Shown piece by piece: positions 1-5,258 of a DNA stretch of 5,258 bases. The DNA is from an uncultured Lachnospiraceae bacterium (lineage in GTDB: Bacteria > Bacillota > Clostridia > Lachnospirales > Lachnospiraceae): NCBI GenBank assembly GCA_947565255.1, contig CANOFI010000175.1, positions 1 through 5,258 on the forward strand, read 5' to 3'. A model generated the notes under the pieces. The model saw only the letters and a list, made by a program, of their open reading frames with translations. It was not told the DNA's origin and made no database searches. Within the stretch, counting starts at the first letter, position 1. Every line of letters begins with the position of its first letter. Made by a program: the position numbers and the translations under genes.

Positions 1-32
1 GAGAGGAGATCTGTTGAGAGAGACGGAAGAAC

Positions 33-1061
33 ATGGTGGTATTTTGGCATATGTCAGACAGAAACATGATGCAATGGGTGAAAGACACGATCAGCTCACC
101 GGCAAAAAAAGCGATTCCGGTCCTGTCCTTTCCGGCAATCCAGTTAATGGATATCAGCGTAAAGGACCTGATTTCCAGCAGTGATTTACAGGCAGACGGC
201 ATGAAAGCTGTTGCTGCTCGCACCGATGCAGGCGCATCCGTAAGCCTGATGGATTTGTCCGTTGAGGCAGAATGCTTCGGCTCCACAATCCACATTTCCG
301 ATGACGAAGTGCCCACCGTTACAGGCTCTATCGTATCCTCCGAGGAAGATGCGGACGCGCTTGAGATTCCCGTAGTCGGAAGCGGAAGAACCCAAATCTA
401 CATTGACGCAATTGAAAAGGCTGTTAAGCTCATTACGGACCGTCCGGTATTTGCCGGCGTCATCGGACCGTTTTCTCTGGCAGGCCGGCTGATGGACGTG
501 ACCGAAGCCATGATTTACTGCTACGAAGAGCCTGACATGGTACATACGGTTTTAGAAAAAGCCACTGCATTTATTACTGAATATATTTTGGCATACAAAA
601 AGGTCGGCGCGCACGGCGTTGTCATGGCGGAGCCGTTAGCGGGCCTTCTCTCCCCGGCGCTTGCAGAGGAATTTTCCAGCGATTATGTGAAAAAGATTGT
701 AGACGCCGTACAGGATGATTCGTTTATTGTCGTTTACCACAACTGCGGCAACTGTACGATTCAGATGATTGATTCCATTCTCGATACCGGCGCTCCGGTC
801 TTCCATTTCGGAAACGCCATCGCCATGGATGAGATGATGGACAAGATTCCCAAAGACCGCATTGCGATGGGCAATGTAGACCCGGCCGGACAACTCAGGA
901 ACGGAACTGTAGAATCCGTAAAATCCACAACAAAGGATATTATGGACAAATGCTGCGGCTATCCGAACTTTGTTATTTCCACGGGCTGCGATGTCCCGCC
1001 CATGTCGAAATGGGAGAATATTGATGCTTTCTTTGAAGCGGTGAAGGAGTTTTATGCATAA
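33..1061 (+). CDS. Uroporphyrinogen decarboxylase-fold, zinc-dependent corrinoid methyltransferase (MtaA/MtbA-like)
   Basis: A URO-D fold protein of up to 342 aa, the usual length for methylcobamide:coenzyme M methyltransferase-type enzymes. Visible zinc ligands are H236-x-C238 in the segment YHNCGN and C319 in STGCDVPP. This HxC...C pattern, with about 80 residues between, is typical of MtaA/MtbA/CmuA methyltransferases and is not needed by haem-pathway HemE. Other family segments are MDLSVEAECFG (73-83), GPFSLAGRL (145-153), AEPLAGLLSP (199-208) and GNVDP (280-284). From family knowledge, the protein probably moves a methyl group between a corrinoid protein and a thiol or tetrahydrofolate-type acceptor in the cytosol. 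No corrinoid protein or activase lies in the window, so the substrate is unknown. The start is uncertain: ATG at 33 has only a close GGAAG (25-29), while ATGs at 51 and 66 also fit. Homologous-looking sequence (MMQWVKD) starts at 66, and residues 1-6 (MVVFWH) look unlike a protein start. A frame stop at 15-17 limits any upstream extension. Confidence 0.9.
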   Translation: MVVFWHMSDRNMMQWVKDTISSPAKKAIPVLSFPAIQLMDISVKDLISSSDLQADGMKAVAARTDAGASVSLMDLSVEAECFGSTIHISDDEVPTVTGSIVSSEEDADALEIPVVGSGRTQIYIDAIEKAVKLITDRPVFAGVIGPFSLAGRLMDVTEAMIYCYEEPDMVHTVLEKATAFITEYILAYKKVGAHGVVMAEPLAGLLSPALAEEFSSDYVKKIVDAVQDDSFIVVYHNCGNCTIQMIDSILDTGAPVFHFGNAIAMDEMMDKIPKDRIAMGNVDPAGQLRNGTVESVKSTTKDIMDKCCGYPNFVISTGCDVPPMSKWENIDAFFEAVKEFYA

Positions 1062-1159
1062 ATCCGAAAGGGGGCTTATGTGTGTATGGACAACGATGAA
1101 TTATCGGAAATGGGATTTGCACATAAGCAAACTTTGGGAAACAGAAAATGAGATTTCCG

Positions 1160-1189
1160 GGGATGACGCATAGCGTCATCCCTATTTTT
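1160..1189. terminator. Rho-independent terminator shared by convergent genes
   Basis: A perfect 10-bp inverted repeat (GGGATGACGC at 1160-1169, GCGTCATCCC at 1173-1182) with a 3-base ATA loop is followed on the plus strand by TATTTTTG. It terminates the methyltransferase transcript about 100 bases after its stop. On the minus strand the same stem begins at the last base of the TAG stop of the HlyD-like gene and is followed by a weaker T-rich stretch (CTCATTTTC), so it probably also ends the secretion operon. Confidence 0.88.
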
Positions 1190-2288
1190 GCTTCACCGTA
1201 TCCCCCAGCGCTTGTGTCACCGGCTCTAAAAAGTAATCCAGCACGCTTCTTTTTCCAGCTTTGACCTCCATGGTTCCCGTCATTCCGGACTTCCAGCTCA
1301 TCGTCTTTTTCTTCTCCACCGATACGTTCACCTGGTATACATTCTGCATATTTTCATCCGTAAATGCATTTGGTGAAATGTAGGTGATTTTACCGTCCAG
1401 CAGTCCATAATCCGAATACGGATAGGCATCCAGCTTCACAGATACTTTCATACCTTTTTTCAGCAGGGCAATCTCGTTATTGCCGACATAACCTTCCAGT
1501 TCCATATCCGAATCATCCGGCACCAGCTCCATAAGTTTTGTTCCGGCAATCACCGCATTTCCTTCTAAGCCCTCTTTCATGTTCGCGATATACCCTGCCC
1601 TGTCTGCTTTTATAACCTGGTACTCCAGATTTTTTTCTGCCCTGTTCTTATCCGACAAAAGCTGTTCTTTTGCTTTGTTATCCTCCACTATTTTTCCCAG
1701 CGTTTCAATCCGGTGCTGCTCGCGCAGACTCTCCTTCCTTTCCTCACTCTGCCCCTCCAGGGCCTTTTGGTAAAGCCTTTCCTGACCGAGCAGATAGTCC
1801 ATATTGTTTTTCAGGTTTTGCTCATATCCCTCATAGCTCAGCTGCGAAATGTCCTCTCCGTCCACAATTTTCTGATACAGCTCCAGTTCCGTATCCAGAA
1901 ACTGAATCTGCCTCTCAAGAGCCTGCATATCCAGCTCAAGCACTTCCGTTTTTTCCCGCACAAGCACGTCCCCGGCATTGACGTGCTGCCCGTTTTGCAC
2001 GCACACCTCACCGATTACGCCGTCTGCCTGTGTCTGCACATTTACAACGCCCGCTGCCGGCTTCATCCCGCACCTCGCCGTAACGACCACATCCACCTTC
2101 GCGGCGGCCGCCCAGATGACGGCGGCACACAGCAGAAGAACTGTGGTCCAGATAATGACCTTTCCCCCTGCATTGCACGGTTTTTCAATCAGCTCCAAAA
2201 GATCCGGCATAAAGTCATATTTCAGCTTCCGATTCCTTTTTTTGCTGTGCTCCACAATATATTCCGTCATATGTTCTTTTCCATTCAT
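1182..2288 (-). CDS. HlyD-like membrane-fusion (adaptor) protein of a type 1 secretion system
   Basis: A 368-aa adaptor that would pair with the neighbouring ABC transporter to carry an unfolded protein across the membrane. Visible order: a cytoplasmic N-tail with the HlyD-like segment FMPDLLELIEKP (26-37), one transmembrane helix (about 44-63), and the first half of a lipoyl domain (about 81-112, QADGVIGEV...NGQHVNAGDVL). A coiled-coil hairpin follows (about 115-222), then the second lipoyl half (about 223-256, IKADRAGYI), a beta-barrel (about 261-345), and a C-terminus GMTGTMEVKAGKRSVLDYFLEP that closely resembles the HlyD end (GERSVISYLLSP). It is about 110 residues shorter than E. coli HlyD (478 aa), mainly in the coiled coil. 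It starts at ATG 2288, which overlaps the transporter stop as ATGA; a GGGGTGA sits about 10 bases upstream, so translation is probably coupled. An internal ATG at codon 7 is an alternative start. The TAG stop abuts the terminator stem. Confidence 0.93.
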   Translation of the reverse strand: MNGKEHMTEYIVEHSKKRNRKLKYDFMPDLLELIEKPCNAGGKVIIWTTVLLLCAAVIWAAAAKVDVVVTARCGMKPAAGVVNVQTQADGVIGEVCVQNGQHVNAGDVLVREKTEVLELDMQALERQIQFLDTELELYQKIVDGEDISQLSYEGYEQNLKNNMDYLLGQERLYQKALEGQSEERKESLREQHRIETLGKIVEDNKAKEQLLSDKNRAEKNLEYQVIKADRAGYIANMKEGLEGNAVIAGTKLMELVPDDSDMELEGYVGNNEIALLKKGMKVSVKLDAYPYSDYGLLDGKITYISPNAFTDENMQNVYQVNVSVEKKKTMSWKSGMTGTMEVKAGKRSVLDYFLEPVTQALGDTVKQK

Positions 2289-4408
2289 TTGATTTTTTCA
2301 CCCCGCAGCTGTTTTGTATATAAATAATAGTAAAGACCTTTTCGCTCCAGAAGTCGGTCCGGCGTATCATATTCCGCCAGCTTTCCTTTGTCAATCACCA
2401 TAATTCTGTCCGCATTTTTCAGAGTGGACAGGCGGTGTGCAATAATGAGCACCGTTCGCCCCTCACAAATATGCTTTAAATTGTTCTGAATGATACTTTC
2501 CGATTCATAATCCAGCGCCGAGGTCGCCTCGTCAAAAATAAGAATTCTCGGATTTGCCATAATCGCCCTCGCAATTGCAATCCGCTGTTTCTGCCCGCCC
2601 GACAGGCCAACGCCCTGTTCCCCGATTACGGTGTTATATCCATCCTGAAGCTCCAGTGTAAACTCGTGTGCGCCGGCCGTCCTGGCTGCGTAAACAATCT
2701 GGTTCATACCGGCGCCGGGGCAGTGGATGGCTATGTTTTCCGCCACAGTCCCGTTGAACATGAAATTTTCCTGCAGCACAATTCCTATCTGCTGCCGGAG
2801 CCATACCGGGTCTGCCATGGAAAGATCCATTCCGTCCACGGTAATCCTGCCTTCCTCTGGAACATACATTCTCTGGATTAGTTTTGAAATGGTACTTTTT
2901 CCGGAACCGCTTCTTCCTACAATTCCAATCACCTGCCCGGCCGGGATGGTAAAGCTCATGTCCCGGATTGCCTCCGGCGCGTCCACCCGGTACCGGAATC
3001 TTACCTTATCAAAGGCGATTGTTCCCTGTATGCGCGGCGCTGCCTTATCTGTGGTGCACGACGGCTCCGGTACGGAATGAAAAATATCTCCAATGCGTTT
3101 TACAGACATGGACGCCTGCTGATACTCCTGCCAGAGCTGCACAAAGCGAAGCACCGGCCCGCTGACCCTTCCTGCGAGCATCCGGAACGCCACCAGCTGT
3201 CCGACCGTAAATTCTCCGTCCATCACCAGCTTTGCGCCGAGAAACAAAATTATGAGGTCGAAGCTTTTCTGGATGAACTGTCCCAGCGTGTTGGAGGTTG
3301 CTGCAACCATGGAGGTTTTATACCCTGCCTTTACATAATCCGACTGAAGATTGCCCCATTTCTCTAAAAGCTTCGGCTCTATCGCAAAGGATTTTACGGT
3401 CTGGATTCCCGTAATGCTCTCCACGAGGTAAGACTGGGCTTTTGCCCCGGCATTAAATTTTTCATCCAGATTTTTCTTAAACAGCGGCGTGATTACGAGA
3501 GACAACACCGCAAATACCGGAATCGAGCCGATTACTACCCATGTCAGCATCCCGCTGTAGAAAAACAAGACTACAATGTATACGATGATGAACAAAAGGT
3601 CAATCATGGAGGATAAGGGCGTACCGGTCAAAAACGTACGGATGCTGTCCAGCTCCCTCACCCTTGCCACTGTCTCACCCACTTTTCTTGCTTCAAAATA
3701 GCGCAGCGGAAGGGAAAATAAATGCCGGAATAATTTATAGCTCAGCATCACGTCAATGCGGTTTGTCGTGTGGGTGAAAACATAATTCTTCGCAAGCCCT
3801 AAAACCAGCTCGAACAAGTAGCCCAACAGCAGCCCGGCCGTCAGCACATACAGCGTAGACAGACTGTTATGCGACAATATCTTATCCACCACTACCTGCG
3901 TCATAAGCGGCGTCAATATTCCAAGTATCTGTATTGTAAAGGCGGCAACAAGAACTGTAATAAATTCTTTTTTAAATTTTAAAATCACCGGCAGAAACCA
4001 CCGGAACCCAAAAATTGCCTCTTTGTCCAGAATTTCTTTTTTGTATATAAAAATAGCAGTTCCGTCCCATCGCTCTTCCAGCTGCTCCCTCGTATAGATC
4101 TGCGGTCTTTTCTGATTCTGCCCGACTACCATCACCCGGCCGTCACCGCTGCCGCCAACCACAAAAAATTCCCCGCTTTTTGCCTTTGCGATAAACGGCT
4201 GTTTCGCTTTCAGCGCGGCATCATAATCCAGTTTTCTAATCCGGCTTTTCAGCTTCAGCTTTCTTGCTGCCAGCATAATGGCGGTTTCTTCGGATTTGCT
4301 GCCGTATTCCTGCAGTAACCGCTGTAGCTGTTCCGGGGAAATATGTACGTTCAGCATGTGCAGCATGATGAGCAGGCCTGCCATTCCGCTGCTGATTTTT
4401 TCTTCCAA
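2285..4408 (-). CDS. HlyB-like type 1 secretion ABC transporter with degenerate C39-like domain
   Basis: A fused membrane/ATPase half-transporter that would form a dimer and export an unprocessed protein substrate. From the proposed TTG start it has 707 aa, the same as E. coli HlyB. Residues 1-122 form a C39-peptidase-like domain, but the catalytic Cys position is Ser (S7 in SSGMAGL), the His position is Glu (E80 in GEFFVV) and the DP motif is absent, so it should bind rather than cleave substrate. About six membrane segments follow (near 147-167, 186-206, 267-286, 288-309, 375-396, 401-420), with the HlyB-like stretch VGETVARVRELDSIRTFLTG. The ATPase shows A-loop Y473, Walker A GRSGSGKST (498-506, K504), Q-loop Q546, signature LSGGQ (602-606), Walker B ILIFDE (E627), D-loop SALD and H-loop H658. 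All are intact, each four residues before the HlyB position. A frame-open ATG at 4531 would add 41 residues, but these cover a hairpin leader and look non-coding. Confidence 0.95.
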   Translation of the reverse strand: MEEKISSGMAGLLIMLHMLNVHISPEQLQRLLQEYGSKSEETAIMLAARKLKLKSRIRKLDYDAALKAKQPFIAKAKSGEFFVVGGSGDGRVMVVGQNQKRPQIYTREQLEERWDGTAIFIYKKEILDKEAIFGFRWFLPVILKFKKEFITVLVAAFTIQILGILTPLMTQVVVDKILSHNSLSTLYVLTAGLLLGYLFELVLGLAKNYVFTHTTNRIDVMLSYKLFRHLFSLPLRYFEARKVGETVARVRELDSIRTFLTGTPLSSMIDLLFIIVYIVVLFFYSGMLTWVVIGSIPVFAVLSLVITPLFKKNLDEKFNAGAKAQSYLVESITGIQTVKSFAIEPKLLEKWGNLQSDYVKAGYKTSMVAATSNTLGQFIQKSFDLIILFLGAKLVMDGEFTVGQLVAFRMLAGRVSGPVLRFVQLWQEYQQASMSVKRIGDIFHSVPEPSCTTDKAAPRIQGTIAFDKVRFRYRVDAPEAIRDMSFTIPAGQVIGIVGRSGSGKSTISKLIQRMYVPEEGRITVDGMDLSMADPVWLRQQIGIVLQENFMFNGTVAENIAIHCPGAGMNQIVYAARTAGAHEFTLELQDGYNTVIGEQGVGLSGGQKQRIAIARAIMANPRILIFDEATSALDYESESIIQNNLKHICEGRTVLIIAHRLSTLKNADRIMVIDKGKLAEYDTPDRLLERKGLYYYLYTKQLRGEKIK

Positions 4409-4411
4409 TTG

Positions 4412-4421
4412 TCTCTCCTCC
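4412..4421 (-). promoter_or_regulatory. Strong ribosome binding site that sets the TTG start of the HlyB-like gene
   Basis: Read on the minus strand, GGAGGAGAGA at 4421-4412 is followed, 8 bases after GGAGG, by TTG (4408-4406) opening the frame M-E-E-K-I-S-S-G. No comparable site precedes the ATG at 4531 or the internal ATG at the ninth codon. The resulting 707-aa protein lines up with the N-terminus of HlyB. Confidence 0.82.
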
Positions 4422-4445
4422 GTATCTGTTGTACTATGAAATATG

Positions 4446-4485
4446 GGTGCCGGGCAAATAACCGAACATGTGTTCGTCCGGCACC
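4446..4485 (-). other. Nested inverted repeat (hairpin) in the transporter leader
   Basis: The outer arms are an exact 8-bp inverted repeat (GGTGCCGG at 4446-4453, CCGGCACC at 4478-4485). The inner arms are an exact 6-bp inverted repeat (CGAACA at 4463-4468, TGTTCG at 4471-4476), practically 5 bp with a 4-base loop. On the minus transcript the hairpin lies about 25 bases before the ribosome binding site. No clear U-run follows it (CATATTTCATAG), so it is at best a leaky terminator. It could instead be an attenuator, an RNA-processing or stability element, or a DNA-binding palindrome. Confidence 0.7.
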
Positions 4486-4553
4486 GCTGACTGTAAAAAA
4501 TAAAACTATGACATTTAACTAATAGGAACATCTCTTAAAGGAATGTATCATAT

Positions 4554-4838
4554 TTATTCTGTTACCCACATCTGAACGCCGGATGCAGTCGCCGCCTCAG
4601 GTGCTGTATATGTACCTGCGTCTGATATGGCATCACTGCTGCCCATAGACGCCATTCCTTCTACCAAAAGCTGTGCCTGTTTTCGTGCGGCCTCATAATC
4701 ATATGTGCCGTCCATGATTGCCTGCAGGCCGCTGTCATCCAGAGTAATCCCGTCTGCAAATACACAGCTGTTGTTGCGGCTGCCTGTGCAGAAAGGTAAA
4801 AACAAGGGGGTTTTTGAGGAACATTCCGTTGTCCTCAT
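4554..4838 (-). pseudogene. 3' remnant of an RTX-type type 1 secretion substrate gene, fused to mobile-element sequence
   Basis: Only the downstream part, from about 4770 to the TAA at 4554-4556, looks native. It contains CVFADGITLDDSGLQAIMDG, which resembles the end of the haemolysin calcium-binding-related segment (I/VxFADGTTxD). An amphipathic tail KQAQLLVEGMASMGSSDA follows, like the L-V-x-A-M-A-x-F/M motif common near the C-terminus of RTX proteins, where the uncleaved export signal lies. It sits directly upstream of the HlyB/HlyD-like pair on the same strand, as substrate genes usually do. No glycine-rich nonapeptide repeats remain. The first 15-25 codons of the open frame (from the ATG at 4838) come from the recombinase side of the junction and are not expected to belong to the RTX protein. 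That ATG does have AGGA 6 bases upstream, so a chimeric 94-aa product is possible. The RTX assignment rests on short motifs and context. Confidence 0.6.
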
Positions 4839-5258
4839 TCTCTTTCCTATGTAACGAGGAAATCTGTTCGATTTCCTCTAATTTGACTACGGCTCTGTTT
4901 TTCCGTCCCTCGGCTGTAAAGGTTGCCCTGACATCAGCCGTTCCGTTCAGATTCACATACCAGTCAAAAGTAGTGTCCGATGTTGGCGTTACCCTATATA
5001 TAAATTGATTGATGACTTCCTCACTGATTTTCGTCCCACTAAAATCTATCAGTGTATTCAACGTACTGATTATTCCGTCTAATTCAAGTCCATTTTTCGG
5101 CTGTTCATCATTTGGTGCTTGATTTAACCTTTCCTGCAACTGTTGGATTTCAGCATCAATAGGTTTCCGCATGGTCTGATATTCTTCTTTTGACAACTCA
5201 CCATCCGCCCTCATAGCAATAAGATTTGTCAAGCGAGTTTGTGCCTTGTCGATTTTCG
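4735..5258 (-). CDS. Large serine recombinase, C-terminal part (continues beyond the window)
   Basis: The frame is open to the window edge; the TTG at 5232 is internal, since KIDKAQTR precedes it in frame. About 173 residues are seen. They include a coiled-coil region (KIDKAQTRLTNLIAMRADGE, then SKEEYQTMRKPIDAEIQQLQ) and a segment INQFIYRVTPTSDTTFDWYV...AEGRKNRAVVKLEE. These are typical of the region after the zinc ribbon in recombinases of clostridial integrative elements (TndX/TnpX type). The catalytic N-terminal domain lies outside the window. The last 20-30 residues (HRQPQQQLCICRRDYSG and possibly more) are an out-of-frame reading of the RTX gene remnant, so this C-terminus appears to be supplied by the insertion site. 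The coding part is AT-richer (about 33% GC around 5041-5100) than the RTX remnant (about 50% at 4621-4680), which fits foreign origin. Confidence 0.85.
   Translation of the reverse strand, partial: KIDKAQTRLTNLIAMRADGELSKEEYQTMRKPIDAEIQQLQERLNQAPNDEQPKNGLELDGIISTLNTLIDFSGTKISEEVINQFIYRVTPTSDTTFDWYVNLNGTADVRATFTAEGRKNRAVVKLEEIEQISSLHRKENEDNGMFLKNPLVFTFLHRQPQQQLCICRRDYSG
4798..4815. repeat. Short inverted repeat at the recombinase/RTX junction
   Basis: AAAAAC (4798-4803) and GTTTTT (4810-4815) flank a 6-base AAGGGG spacer. It falls inside the interval in which the element must end, so it may belong to the attachment site. The arms are short and A/T-only apart from one base, so it could be chance. 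Confidence 0.35.
4800..5258. mobile_element. End of an integrative element (approximate boundary)
   Basis: The recombinase tail changes into RTX gene sequence somewhere between 4761 and 4845; 4800 is only a working limit. A recombinase gene at the extreme end of its element, reading outward, is common in serine-recombinase elements. No target duplication or matching second end can be seen, because the rest of the element is outside the window. Confidence 0.5.

Larger units (their letters stand above)
4409..4553 (-). promoter_or_regulatory. Leader between the RTX gene remnant and the HlyB-like gene
   Basis: This 145-base non-coding interval has no convincing -35/-10 pair that I can point to. 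On the minus strand it holds a T-rich run (TTTTATTTTTT), then a nested hairpin, then the ribosome binding site. Its length and hairpin suggest a control point between substrate and transporter genes. Its reading as an extension of the transporter is unlikely: the 41 codons are rich in Cys, Thr and Pro and carry the inverted repeats. Confidence 0.55.

Noticed and set aside
1..184. A minus-one-register frame open from base 2 to a stop at 182-184, reading protein-like at first (GDLLRETEEHGGILAYVRQK).
   Set aside because: It would overlap the methyltransferase by more than 100 bases and turns into low-complexity reading (GKKSDSGPVLSG). It may be the tail of an upstream gene with a frameshift, but nothing in the window supports that.
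1713..2327. A 204-codon plus-strand frame opposite the adaptor gene.
   Set aside because: It is the antisense shadow of a clear HlyD-like gene; rich in His, Leu and Pro, with no recognisable domain.
2727..3080. Plus-strand frame opposite the ATPase domain.
   Set aside because: Antisense reading of the conserved Walker A to signature region; no ribosome site and no family resemblance.
4446..4485. The nested hairpin as a canonical rho-independent terminator.
   Set aside because: No run of T follows the stem on either strand, so a full terminator call is not supported.
4409..4531. N-terminal extension of the transporter to ATG 4531, possibly a leader peptide.
   Set aside because: No ribosome site, crosses two exact inverted repeats, composition unlike the protein, and the TTG with GGAGG explains the start.
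4814..5008. Plus-strand 64-codon frame opposite the recombinase tail.
   Set aside because: Shadow of the recombinase coding sequence; no independent support.
1..5258. CRISPR array, tRNA, rRNA or riboswitch.
   Set aside because: No regularly spaced repeats, no tRNA cloverleaf signatures such as GTTCGAATC with matching acceptor arms, and no long structured leader were seen. The only notable inverted repeats are those listed.

Overview
The window looks like a piece of a low-to-mid GC Clostridia chromosome, most likely Lachnospiraceae. This is inferred from the corrinoid-type methyltransferase, the style of the large serine recombinase and the codon use; no rRNA or other marker gene is present. 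Three regions can be read.

Left (1-1190): a complete plus-strand gene for a uroporphyrinogen-decarboxylase-fold protein with the zinc-ligand pattern of the corrinoid methyltransferases MtaA/MtbA. It is followed by a 120-base gap and a strong, probably bidirectional, terminator shared with the convergent operon.

Middle (1182-4770): a minus-strand, haemolysin-type (RTX) type 1 secretion locus, read from right to left. Its upstream part is only the 3' end of a gene whose product has an RTX 'FADG' segment and a C-terminal export-signal-like tail (LVEGMASMG). A leader of about 145 bases with a nested hairpin follows. Next comes an HlyB-like ABC transporter whose true start is very probably a TTG at 4408, giving 707 aa, the length of E. 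coli HlyB; its C39-like domain has lost the protease residues. It overlaps by 4 bases (ATGA) with an HlyD-like membrane-fusion protein of 368 aa, which has a shorter coiled coil than HlyD.

Right (about 4800-5258): the C-terminal part of a large serine recombinase, more AT-rich than its neighbours and continuing beyond the window edge. It runs directly into the RTX gene remnant in a different frame. The simplest reading is that an integrative element carrying this recombinase at its end inserted into the RTX gene (or that a deletion joined the two), so the dedicated transporter now lies downstream of a truncated substrate gene. The junction lies between about 4761 and 4845. The most notable content is therefore an RTX/HlyBD secretion system in an apparently single-membrane Firmicute, broken at its substrate gene by a mobile element, with two chimeric reading frames across the junction.
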